A model generated the notes under the pieces. The model saw nothing but the letters and a program-made list of their open reading frames with translations, was not told where the DNA came from and searched no databases. From Pseudomonadota bacterium (GTDB lineage Bacteria > Desulfobacterota > Syntrophorhabdia > Syntrophorhabdales > Syntrophorhabdaceae), in the NCBI GenBank assembly GCA_026388275.1, contig JAPLKB010000042.1, positions 1 to 64,000 of the forward strand: a stretch of 64,000 bases of DNA. The letters run 5' to 3'. Each line of letters opens with the position of its first letter. The stretch's first letter is position 1. A program made the translations under genes and the position numbers. Below are positions 9,724-17,719 of the stretch, piece by piece.

Positions 9724-11547
9724 ATGATAACAACTACAGAAATTAAAAATGTAATAGAGAACAGAGGAAATGCAAGAGAGCACCTCATGTATATACTGCG
9801 GGATCTTGAGCATTTATCCGGCAACAATCAGCTTGATGTAAGCGTATTAAAAGAAGTTGCCGATTTAATGAATATCCCGAAGAGCGCTGTAGCAGGTTTT
9901 CTAGGATTTTACGGTATGTTCAAAACAAATCCCAGGGCACGTTTTATAGTACGGGTTTGTAAATCAGGCCCATGTCATGTAATGGGGGCAAGAACTGTTT
10001 TTGACTATATTGAAAAGTATCTTGGCATTAAACCGGGCGAGGCAACATCTGACGGAATGTTTTACCTTGAAAAATGTGAATGTCTCGGGGTTTGTTCTGT
10101 AGCCCCTGCCATGATGATAAATTACGATCTCCATGGAAATCTCACTGAAGAGAGAATGGGAGAGATATTCAAGGATTACAGAAAGAAAACGCCATTTTTT
10201 GGAGAATCCTGTGGGCTGGAGGTTGAAGCAGCATCATGTATCATCGATGATGACAGACAAACCAAACGGCTGCTAAGAATGATCGGCAAGGTCGACCCGC
10301 TGAGTATCGACAGCTTTATTAAGAATGGTGGATACAGCGCACTCAAAAAGGCAATAAAAGAATATTCCCCTGACGATGTGATAAATATTGTGAAAATTTC
10401 GGGACTAAGAGGAAGAGGGGGCGCAGGATTCCCTGCAGGCGTCAAATGGTCATTCATGCCTAAAGGAGATATGCAGAAGTACATTATATGTAATGCCGAT
10501 GAAGGAGAACCCGGCACATATAAAGATCGTATTCTTATGGAAGGTAATCCCCATATGCTTCTTGAGGGCATGATTATATGCGGTTATGCTACAGGCGCAT
10601 CTGTCGGATACATCTATGTGAGAGGGGAATTCAGGCGTGCTATTGAAAGACTTCAGCATGCAATAGATCAGGCGCGTGAGAAAGGCTTTCTTGGAAGACC
10701 TATTTCCGGTTCCTCATTCAGCTTCGATGTATTCATTAAAGAAGGCGGGGGCGCATATGTATGCGGTGAGGAATCATCGCTTATGAATTCCATGGAAGGA
10801 AAACGGGGTTATCCAAGATTCAGGCCTCCATTCCCGGCCGGGGCTGGTTTTTCAGGTATGCCGTCAAACGTCAATAATGTTGAAACATACGCCTCTGCGC
10901 CTATGATCATCAGAAGAGGTGCCGATTGGTATAAATCTGTCGGTACTGAAAAATGTGCAGGAACAAAAATATACTGTCTATCGGGGAAGATGAACAGAGT
11001 TGGCCTTGTTGAACTGCCGATGGGAGTGACCCTCCGTGAAATAATTTATGAATACGGAAAGGGCGTTAAAAATGGGAAACGTTTTAAATTCGCACAGGTG
11101 GGCGGATCGGCAGCAGGCGTCCTTGGGGAAGACTTGCTTGACCTTCCTCTCGACATAGACCAGACGATACAAGCAGGAGTAACGCTCGGTTCAGGGGTAG
11201 TACTTGTATGTGATGAGGATACTTGCGCTGTGGATTTTTTACTGAATATACTCAGTTTCTTTGAGCATGAATCCTGTGGGCAGTGCGTACCTTGCCGTGT
11301 AGGGACATCACAACTGCATTATCTTGCAAGGAAGTTCGCTACAAGAACTGCTGTTGAACAGGATATTGACATGATGATTGAAAAGGCTACACTGATGAAG
11401 AAGGCTTCTCTTTGTGCCCTCGGGCAATCCCCTGTGTTGCCTATAATAACAACGTTGAAATACTTCAGGGAGGAGTTTTTGAAGCACTGTAATCCGAATT
11501 ACAAATGCCCTGAGTGCGACAAAACGTTGGCGAGGTTTTACAGGTAG
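9724..11547 (+). CDS. NuoE-NuoF fusion: diaphorase subunit of NAD-linked formate dehydrogenase
   Basis: A 607-residue fusion. Residues about 1-150 are NuoE-like (thioredoxin-fold [2Fe-2S] ligands CKSGPC and CECLGVC). The rest is NuoF-like, with the NAD-binding segment GLRGRGGAGFPAG, the FMN-binding segment CNADEGEPGTYKDR and the [4Fe-4S] ligands ESCGQCVPCR plus SLCALGQ. NuoE and NuoF are usually separate proteins. The gene begins 14 bp after fdhA; I prefer ATG 9724, preceded by AAAGGCGGTG, over GTG 9715. Inferred role: passes electrons between FdhA and NAD(H), making the pair a soluble NAD-dependent formate dehydrogenase or CO2 reductase. Confidence 0.9.
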   Translation: MITTTEIKNVIENRGNAREHLMYILRDLEHLSGNNQLDVSVLKEVADLMNIPKSAVAGFLGFYGMFKTNPRARFIVRVCKSGPCHVMGARTVFDYIEKYLGIKPGEATSDGMFYLEKCECLGVCSVAPAMMINYDLHGNLTEERMGEIFKDYRKKTPFFGESCGLEVEAASCIIDDDRQTKRLLRMIGKVDPLSIDSFIKNGGYSALKKAIKEYSPDDVINIVKISGLRGRGGAGFPAGVKWSFMPKGDMQKYIICNADEGEPGTYKDRILMEGNPHMLLEGMIICGYATGASVGYIYVRGEFRRAIERLQHAIDQAREKGFLGRPISGSSFSFDVFIKEGGGAYVCGEESSLMNSMEGKRGYPRFRPPFPAGAGFSGMPSNVNNVETYASAPMIIRRGADWYKSVGTEKCAGTKIYCLSGKMNRVGLVELPMGVTLREIIYEYGKGVKNGKRFKFAQVGGSAAGVLGEDLLDLPLDIDQTIQAGVTLGSGVVLVCDEDTCAVDFLLNILSFFEHESCGQCVPCRVGTSQLHYLARKFATRTAVEQDIDMMIEKATLMKKASLCALGQSPVLPIITTLKYFREEFLKHCNPNYKCPECDKTLARFYR

Positions 11548-11583
11548 ATATAAACATAATTTAATTTTAATAAGGAGGAATGA

Positions 11584-12411
11584 ATGGCAAACAAACCAGT
11601 GGAAATTGTTCAGTTAGCGGGAGACGCCGGAAAATACAAAGGCAATCTCGGCATACCAAATTGGTTGGTAAGGAGTTTTATGGCAGGCCTTTTTATTGCT
11701 GTCGGAGGGGCCCTTTGTACAGTCTGTTCGACTGGGTTGGAAAAGACGATGGGGCCCGGCTTCAGAGCCCTTATTACAGGGGCAGTCTTCCCGGTAGGCT
11801 TGATTGCTATCGTGCTTACAGGAATGTCTTTGTTCACAGGCGATACCATGCTTATTCCTATGGCTGTTTTTCAAAATAAAAGCACATGGGGTAAAGTTAT
11901 CAATGCATGGATATGGGTCTATATAGGCAACTTTGTCGGTTCTCTTTTTTGGGCATATCTTATGTCAGTCGGGCCGTTCACCACGGGCGGCATTGCGCCA
12001 TTGACTGCTTTCGGACAGAATGCAGTCGCCATAGCGCAGGCAAAGGTGCTTCCTTATATGACGGCAGGGACGATGGGCTACTGGTCGGCATTTATGAAAG
12101 GCATTGCCTGCAACCTGCTGGTTAATGTTGCAATATTGTTGGCTCTTTCATCCAAAAATATGGTCGGTAAATTTTTTGGTATCTGGTTCCCCATTATGGC
12201 CTTTGTTTCCTCGGGATTTGAACACAGCGTGGCAAATATGTATTTTATTCCTGTTGGGATTATGCTGGGCGCAAATGTCACTTGGGGTCAGTTTATACAA
12301 TGGAATCTTATTCCTGTTACCATCGGGAACATTGTTGGCGGGTTTATTTTTATTGGGGCGGTTTATTTTTATTCCTTTAAAAAGGAACTTTCCAGTATTT
12401 CACCTACATAA
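11584..12411 (+). CDS. focA: Formate/nitrite transporter family channel (FocA-like)
   Basis: A 275-residue integral membrane protein with about six hydrophobic helices and FNT-family signature segments near NWLVRSFMAGLFIAVGGALC and VLTGMSLFTGDTMLIP. The family forms pentameric channels that move formate, nitrite or related small anions. Position directly after the formate dehydrogenase genes (36 bp gap, ribosome site AAGGAGG) makes formate the likely substrate, so the operon encodes both interconversion and export or import of formate, as expected for interspecies formate transfer. A strong terminator follows at once. Confidence 0.9.
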   Translation: MANKPVEIVQLAGDAGKYKGNLGIPNWLVRSFMAGLFIAVGGALCTVCSTGLEKTMGPGFRALITGAVFPVGLIAIVLTGMSLFTGDTMLIPMAVFQNKSTWGKVINAWIWVYIGNFVGSLFWAYLMSVGPFTTGGIAPLTAFGQNAVAIAQAKVLPYMTAGTMGYWSAFMKGIACNLLVNVAILLALSSKNMVGKFFGIWFPIMAFVSSGFEHSVANMYFIPVGIMLGANVTWGQFIQWNLIPVTIGNIVGGFIFIGAVYFYSFKKELSSISPT

Positions 12412-12449
12412 AAAAACAGCCCCGAACCTGCCAGGGTTCGGGGCTGTTT
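12411..12449. terminator. Bidirectional rho-independent terminator between focA and the hypA operon
   Basis: A 13-bp perfect stem (acagccccgaacc / ggttcggggctgt) with a six-base loop, an A-run before and Ts after. It lies between two convergent operons and can serve both. Confidence 0.85.
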
Positions 12450-12467
12450 GCAACTTCTTTTCTGCAT

Positions 12468-13205
12468 CTACAATTTATCTTTAATTCTTGTATTAAATAT
12501 TCTATCAAGTTGCTTGTAAAAATCGGTTTCAATCAATTTATCCATATTGCCGGTTGCATCTTCAATTGTCTGATCAAAGTTTATTGTGCCTAATACAGGA
12601 ATATTTAGATCGCTCATCATATCTGAAAGCAAAGGAGACTCCTTTATCCTCATATTTTCAAGAACACCCATGACAGGTATATTAAGCTCCATAAGTATTT
12701 TCATTTCTTTTTTCATAACCCCGATTGCAACCTTTGAGGGTATGGTAACAACAAGAAAGTTCATTTTTTTAATTAATCTTATGACATCGAGTATAGAATC
12801 GCTGATTCCAGGGGGCATATCAAGAATCAGCACATCCAGTTGATCCCATATTGTAATTGTAAGTAATTCTATAATGATATTAGATATATCGCTACCTCTC
12901 AACGGAGAAGGGTTATTGCCTGCAAAATATATAATGGACATATATTTAATCCCATGTATTTCCGGTGGGATCAGCCCTTTGTCTTCTTCCGGATATGCGC
13001 CTTTTATTCCAAGTATAATATGTGTAGAAGGACCACTCAGATCAAGATCCAGAAGACCTGTTTTATAGCCGTTTTTTGTCATACACAATGCCAGAACTGA
13101 GGCAACCGTACTCTTGCCTATTCCACCCTTTCCGCCTGAAACAGCTATTATCTTTTTTATTTTTTCCAGTCTTTTACTGATAACATGCAAACGCGGATCT
13201 ATCAT
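12468..13205 (-). CDS. Mrp/MinD-family ATPase, probable HypB-AT-type partner of HypA
   Basis: A 245-residue P-loop ATPase of the Mrp/MinD class: deviant Walker A in SGGKGGIGKST, followed by LLDLDLSGPS and LILDMPPG. There is no cysteine pair of the Mrp/ApbC Fe-S carrier type near the C-terminus. The gene overlaps the end of hypA by 4 nt, so the two are translationally coupled. Thermococcales lack the GTPase HypB and use an ATPase of this family (HypB-AT), encoded beside hypA, for nickel delivery. The N-terminus (MIDPR), length and PLRG and LLTIT segments match my memory of that protein. I infer it is the nickel-insertion ATPase for the hydrogenase at 1911-3368. Confidence 0.75.
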   Translation of the reverse strand: MIDPRLHVISKRLEKIKKIIAVSGGKGGIGKSTVASVLALCMTKNGYKTGLLDLDLSGPSTHIILGIKGAYPEEDKGLIPPEIHGIKYMSIIYFAGNNPSPLRGSDISNIIIELLTITIWDQLDVLILDMPPGISDSILDVIRLIKKMNFLVVTIPSKVAIGVMKKEMKILMELNIPVMGVLENMRIKESPLLSDMMSDLNIPVLGTINFDQTIEDATGNMDKLIETDFYKQLDRIFNTRIKDKL

Positions 13206-13615
13206 GTCTCTCCTTCAATACTCTCTATCCATACACCACGCCCTTTTTTGATGTTGAAGTCAGGACTTCCGCAGACAGGACATCTCATGTAAGTGTGAGC
13301 AATCTCCGGGATAAAGTGAATAGCCTCTGCTTCATCCGCCTGCATCTTTTTGATGTTTTCTCCGAAACTCCATTCATTTTCGCAGACATTGCATTTCAAA
13401 GTGCTTAGCTCTTTTTCAAGTATAATGCATTCTTGATCTACAGTTGTTTCGTATGTTGCAAGGACATTTTCAAGAGCAAACCTGAATATTTCAATATCGA
13501 TCTGCTGTAACTCGCCAATTTTTACCGTAACGCGCGATATTCGGCTGAGTTTATTTTTTTTTATTTCATCTGAAATAGAACAGATAACTGATTCTGCCAG
13601 TGCCCATTCATGCAT
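13202..13615 (-). CDS. hypA: HypA, nickel metallochaperone for hydrogenase maturation
   Basis: A 137-residue HypA. It begins MHEWALAESV; the first histidine (His2) is the nickel ligand. The zinc domain is present as two CXXC pairs (CNVCENEW and CPVCGSPDF), with a roughly 30-residue insertion between them that is longer than in E. coli HypA. It delivers Ni2+ to the hydrogenase precursor. It is coupled to the downstream Mrp/MinD ATPase rather than to a GTPase HypB gene, and lies about 10 kb from the hydrogenase operon. No other hyp gene is in the window. Confidence 0.9.
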   Translation of the reverse strand: MHEWALAESVICSISDEIKKNKLSRISRVTVKIGELQQIDIEIFRFALENVLATYETTVDQECIILEKELSTLKCNVCENEWSFGENIKKMQADEAEAIHFIPEIAHTYMRCPVCGSPDFNIKKGRGVWIESIEGET

Positions 13616-13638
13616 TTTGCAATCCTTAATTATGTTTT

Positions 13639-14493
13639 TTAATGGTTAGATGTGGTTGTATGTGTTTCTGTTGAACTGCTGCCGCTTGTTATCGCCGCAA
13701 CACCTGCTGCTACGGCAGCTGCTCCGGCTATTCCAGCCGCTACTGTGCCTGCTCCAATACCTGCCCCTACACCTGCTCCTGCTCCTGCGCCTGCTGCTCC
13801 TGCCCCTGCTGCACCCGTGCCTGTTGCACCTGCCGTACCTGTACCTGCAGGCATTGAAGCACCTATCTGACCCATAACCCCCTGAATTACAGCCGGTGTA
13901 AAAGCCGCAGGAATAGTCGGTGCCATACCGGCAACAACAGTTGTGAAATTACCTGCCGTCACAGCAACAACTTGTGATGAAATTAAGGGGTTCATAACTG
14001 CCACTGTCTGTTCCAATGCATAAATTGAACTCTGTGCAATATTATTAACAACTTCTACTACTGTCAGCCATGCTGTTCCTCTTGCTCCTGCAACTGCCGT
14101 AGGGGTACGAACTTCAAAATTTGAATTCGAGTCAAGGAATTTTTCCACTTTAGTATATAGATTACCTGCTTTTAAAGAAACAACGCTTTTTCTTTTATTC
14201 TTTTCAAGAAGAAATTCGGTAATTTCAAGATGTGATTTCGGACCCATTCTAAGTATACTGTCATCGGCAAGAAGTAATCTTGCCCTCGATTGATCGCCCG
14301 TATATATGATATCCTTAGTCTGAATATTGTCTCCAACATCAGGTTTCAAACGTGCCTTTGCCCTGTTGAGTGATACATCACCTTTAATTTCATTAAATTT
14401 TCCGATTGTATCGGCAAAAACAGGAAATGGCAGCAACATCTGTAGAACTAAAAGAAAGACAAAGAAACGGACTGCCATTTTATACCTTTTCAT
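13639..14493 (-). CDS. Secreted FecR-domain protein with Gly/Ala-rich tail
   Basis: A 284-residue protein with an N-terminal signal peptide (hydrophobic core FFVFLLVLQMLLPFPVFA). A FecR domain follows at about residues 45-150, seen in ADDSILRMGPKSHLEI and PTAVAGARGTAWLTV. The last 80 residues are almost only Gly, Ala and Thr (GTGAAGAGAAGAGAGAG-type) ending in a Ser/Thr/His-rich tail. FecR domains occur in anti-sigma regulators, but many secreted FecR proteins have no known function, and no sigma factor is adjacent. The 270 bp upstream hold GC-rich inverted repeats (near 14605-14665), possibly a leader structure, which I could not assign to a riboswitch class. Confidence 0.75.
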   Translation of the reverse strand: MKRYKMAVRFFVFLLVLQMLLPFPVFADTIGKFNEIKGDVSLNRAKARLKPDVGDNIQTKDIIYTGDQSRARLLLADDSILRMGPKSHLEITEFLLEKNKRKSVVSLKAGNLYTKVEKFLDSNSNFEVRTPTAVAGARGTAWLTVVEVVNNIAQSSIYALEQTVAVMNPLISSQVVAVTAGNFTTVVAGMAPTIPAAFTPAVIQGVMGQIGASMPAGTGTAGATGTGAAGAGAAGAGAGAGVGAGIGAGTVAAGIAGAAAVAAGVAAITSGSSSTETHTTTSNH

Positions 14494-14764
14494 AAATAAC
14501 CCTCTCTAGATGTTATTAAGACATAATAAAATACTATTTTTGTATGATAACATTGGACATAAACTTAGTCAATAAAAATTATTTACCTCCTTGAAATTAA
14601 GAAAACCGGAAAAGCCTCCGAGCTATCGGGAATCCTGGCCATTAAAAAGACGTGTCCAGGCACTATCTTGTTAACAACTCGTCGCTGTTTTATATTGGTA
14701 AGGATCATTAAATTTCTTCAGGAGACTGGCAATAGCGACTGGACTCTTACAATTTAAAAGCCCA

Positions 14765-15070
14765 TTATGCTTCCTTAAGCACCTTAAGGGACACATTTTG
14801 AACCATACCTTCTACCTTTTCCATGTATGCCATCATGTGAGGGCTGGCAAGATGATCATGGAGTGCATCCATATTCTCCCACTTCTCGATAATAGTGATT
14901 AGATTGTCTTCCAATACCTGCGGGGGCAAACCGGAGTCAATATCCATTGTTGGGATATACTGAACACACCCCTTCTCTTCTCTGACCTTTGGCATATTGG
15001 ATTTAAATATTTCAAGATACTCGTTAACCCTGCCTGTCTTCACACGTACTGAGGCAATTACATGAATCAT
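14765..15070 (-). CDS. Antibiotic biosynthesis monooxygenase-family (ABM) protein
   Basis: A 101-residue single-domain ferredoxin-like fold protein of the ABM/quinol monooxygenase family. The typical pattern is IHVIASVRVKTGRVNEYLEIF, then GCVQY, EKWENMDALHDHLASPHMMA and a final beta strand. Members act as cofactor-free monooxygenases or bind small aromatic or haem compounds, but in an anaerobe the substrate is open. It stands alone on the minus strand with a good ribosome site. The 326 bp on its far side (15071-15396) hold only its promoter region and no convincing gene. Confidence 0.8.
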   Translation of the reverse strand: MIHVIASVRVKTGRVNEYLEIFKSNMPKVREEKGCVQYIPTMDIDSGLPPQVLEDNLITIIEKWENMDALHDHLASPHMMAYMEKVEGMVQNVSLKVLKEA

Positions 15071-15396
15071 GTTAGTTTCCTCCCTCTTTTAATTATAACA
15101 TCCTTATTTTTCGCTGCAAAGTAGAAAAGCAGATGCTTCCTTGTCTAATGACCGATAATGCTTTCCAACATCGGACTTCCTGGCAATATCCTTTCAAAAA
15201 TAGTAACATTATTGATTACCTCAAAACAAAAGGGCTGAAAGGTATATCCTTATTAAACCTTAAAGATCATTTGGTTATTTCTAATTTACCAGTAGTTCCA
15301 AAGTCATACATAATTAATTACAGAAATATTACAATAATATAATTTAACCTCGTAGAAGTGAAAGTTCATATGTTGGCTGTGGGCAACATAGTTTTT

Positions 15397-16275
15397 TTAG
15401 CCGTTCCGAACAATAAGTGAACCCACGGGAACGTTGTTGTCGGTACAATAGGGATAACATTTACCATGAAGGAGATATGTAATTTTCCCTTTTATTGCCG
15501 GTTCTTCGGTGAGACAGTCATAATTCGCCCCTCCTTTAGAAATCAAAAGGTCTGCCCTCTCAACAAGCAATCTCACACGGGGAGAGACTTTTGCAAGTAT
15601 GGTGCCTGCTATTGGTTCCTGAGTACCGTTTTCTATGACTTCTGCAACTTCTTCAATACCTACTGACCGGGCATCATTTAACGTGGCATCATTAAGAACA
15701 GGAAGCGTTCTTGTTACAAACGTTGTTTCAAGATCATGCATATCATGGCAGATGACCTCAAGCAGAAGTCTGTCGAAAACGATCTCTCCGCAATTATCAC
15801 TAAAGTACACAAGCCGTTTGGCTTTACTCAAACGATCCTTGAATACTTCAACATTTTTTATATTTATTACATATTTTTCCAGTTCGGGGACCAGTCTTTC
15901 CATTGCCTTATCATGGACACTTACCAAGTCGTACAGATCGTTACCGGCAATAGATAACTTTAAAGCTTTAATAAAAGGGTCATGGTTTTTTAAGACCAAT
16001 TCTTTCGCAGCAGAATATATATCCAGAGCCATGTTATTTTGATTTATCTTTATTTCCTTCATGGGATCCGCTTCGCCTGTAATTTTCTCCAGTATGTACC
16101 AGATATCCCTTATTACTTCGCCTGCAAGTACATGCCAATTTTCTCCACAAAAAGGCCTTAACTTCAGCACTTCACTCATGAAATCTTTCATAAGATCCTC
16201 TTCTTTGATCGCAAGACGGCCTGCTCCCAGTGACATCTTCAATATACAAGGAATACAGTCGGGCCAGATAAACAT
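15397..16275 (-). CDS. DUF89/ARMT1-like metal-dependent phosphatase-type protein
   Basis: A 292-residue protein of the DUF89 family. Recognisable pieces are the N-terminal CIPCILKM, the metal-site segment YFSDNCGEIVFDRLLLE, VTRTLPVLNDATLNDA and the late LLISKGGANYD. Family members studied in eukaryotes are cobalt- or manganese-dependent carbohydrate phosphatases or carboxyl methyltransferases. Prokaryotic ones with the CxxC N-terminus are structurally known but functionally unclear, and damage-control phosphatase activity is the usual inference. The start has a strong AAAGGAG site. It is a stand-alone gene between the ABM protein and the MFS carrier. Confidence 0.75.
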   Translation of the reverse strand: MFIWPDCIPCILKMSLGAGRLAIKEEDLMKDFMSEVLKLRPFCGENWHVLAGEVIRDIWYILEKITGEADPMKEIKINQNNMALDIYSAAKELVLKNHDPFIKALKLSIAGNDLYDLVSVHDKAMERLVPELEKYVINIKNVEVFKDRLSKAKRLVYFSDNCGEIVFDRLLLEVICHDMHDLETTFVTRTLPVLNDATLNDARSVGIEEVAEVIENGTQEPIAGTILAKVSPRVRLLVERADLLISKGGANYDCLTEEPAIKGKITYLLHGKCYPYCTDNNVPVGSLIVRNG

Positions 16276-16392
16276 AACGGCTCCTTTCTTTTTTATATAT
16301 ATGTTAGCCGCAAGGACAAGCGGTGCACATTGTCGTCACATTATAAAATGCGTTTTCAGTTAAAGCAATAATTTACAGGATGTATATCAGTT

Positions 16393-17565
16393 TCATCGTT
16401 TCATTTGTGGTATAAGAAGATATGTAGCCAGAAAAGCTAATGCTGCAAGAAAGGCGCAAGGTAGGGGTATTGATAAAAGTCCTGCCAATACTGAATAATG
16501 ATCTCCTATGTATCCTATTGATATAGGGGCGGCAGATGCCATTGCATAGGCAAAAGTGGAGATCACTCCAAGAGCCAGACCCTTAAAGGATGGAAAAACA
16601 AGACCGGTGAACGTCCAGAGCGCACCCATTACAGCACCGCCGATAAAACCCATCTGAAAGGTGAAGATAGCCCTAAGGAAAGGGCTGCTTACCCAAAGTA
16701 AAAGTACGAGAGATGTTCCCATAAGAATTCCGCCGCTTATGCCAACCCGCCGATAGCCGAGTTTATCGGATACCCATCCCAGAAATGGCCGGCCAATGAA
16801 CTGTCCTACCCCATACAGACCGGCAATAAGACCGGCAATCGTTGCACTTGTCCCTATTTCTGTTTTAAGAAAGACAGGATACCACATGGTAAAACCAAAC
16901 TCGGCAGATATCTGGAACATTGCAGTCAGGCTCAGGAGAAAAAGCATAATCAGGTTGGCGGGTTTGATGATGCTTTTGTCGAAAAAAGCACCAGCCCGGG
17001 TCTTATTTCCTTCCTGGGGCCAGACAAGGATCAGGAGAACCGCAACAACGATACCTGCAAGCCCGGTCAATATAAATGGCGCCCTCCAACTTCCGGTGAA
17101 ATCCAGCAACCAGCCTGCCGATGCAGGACCTACAAACCAGCCTAAAGAAGAGCCGGAGGATATGGCGGTTAAAAAGAATCCCGGTCGTTCCGGGAAAAGT
17201 TCAAGTGTAAAAGCGAGAAGGATAACGAAATAAAAGGGCTCTATCATGCCTGTAAGAAGCCGTCCAATAAAGAGATGTCCTATGCTGGATACTAATCCGC
17301 AGATTACTGTGAGGGCAGAGAAACCGAAAATGCCAAAAAGGATGGTATATTTTCTTCCAAAACGATCCGATATTAAACCGGCGATAATAGGGGTAAACAT
17401 GTAACCCCAGAGAGAAGCAGCACCGATAATGCCAAGGCCGGTCCTGTCAGTATGAAATTCTTGCATAAGAGAGGGGATAAGAGGACCAAATATCCAACGC
17501 TGAGCAAAGTAAAGGAGCCCTCCGATCCAGGCAATAAAAAAGAAAAGAATCCTCTTTGATGGCAT
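16393..17565 (-). CDS. Major facilitator superfamily transporter
   Basis: A 390-residue MFS carrier with about 12 hydrophobic segments. The loop 2-3 signature is visible as GLISDRFGRKYT and its second-half counterpart as GWVSDKLGYRRVG. I chose ATG 17565 (MPSKRILFFFIAW) because GGAGG stands 7 nt before it; the open frame continues 18 codons upstream without a ribosome site. The family pattern (acidic and aromatic acids, nitrate, sugar acids) does not fix the substrate. An organic or aromatic acid would fit the aromatic-degradation genes elsewhere in the window, but that is only inference. Confidence 0.8.
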   Translation of the reverse strand: MPSKRILFFFIAWIGGLLYFAQRWIFGPLIPSLMQEFHTDRTGLGIIGAASLWGYMFTPIIAGLISDRFGRKYTILFGIFGFSALTVICGLVSSIGHLFIGRLLTGMIEPFYFVILLAFTLELFPERPGFFLTAISSGSSLGWFVGPASAGWLLDFTGSWRAPFILTGLAGIVVAVLLILVWPQEGNKTRAGAFFDKSIIKPANLIMLFLLSLTAMFQISAEFGFTMWYPVFLKTEIGTSATIAGLIAGLYGVGQFIGRPFLGWVSDKLGYRRVGISGGILMGTSLVLLLWVSSPFLRAIFTFQMGFIGGAVMGALWTFTGLVFPSFKGLALGVISTFAYAMASAAPISIGYIGDHYSVLAGLLSIPLPCAFLAALAFLATYLLIPQMKR

Positions 17566-17638
17566 AAACCTCCGTATAACTAACGGATAGGCTATATCAC
17601 AATTATAGATATTTATCAAACTTGTGTTGATATAGGAA

Positions 17639-17665
17639 ACCCCGGCAAAATAAATATGCCGGGGT
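17639..17665 (-). terminator. Hairpin terminator after pckG
   Basis: A 9-bp perfect GC-rich stem (accccggca / tgccggggt) with a 9-nt AT loop, between pckG and the downstream MFS gene. The T-run on the minus strand is short, so termination may be partial. Confidence 0.55.
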
Positions 17666-17719
17666 CAACCACAACAGTGAAGTCGTCTGTTCTTCTTTTA
17701 GCGTAATTCCTGTTAAGAC

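Noticed and set aside
13660-13870. Plus-strand proline/alanine-rich frame opposite the FecR-type gene
   Set aside because: It is the antisense shadow of the Gly/Ala-rich tail of the minus-strand gene; no ribosome site.
14494-14764. Possible riboswitch upstream of the FecR-type gene
   Set aside because: There are short GC-rich inverted repeats, but I could not match the conserved core of any riboswitch class I know, so I do not call one.
15133-15342. 69-codon plus-strand frame between the ABM and DUF89 genes
   Set aside because: No ribosome site, no motif, AT-rich composition; it is probably chance in the promoter region of the ABM gene.
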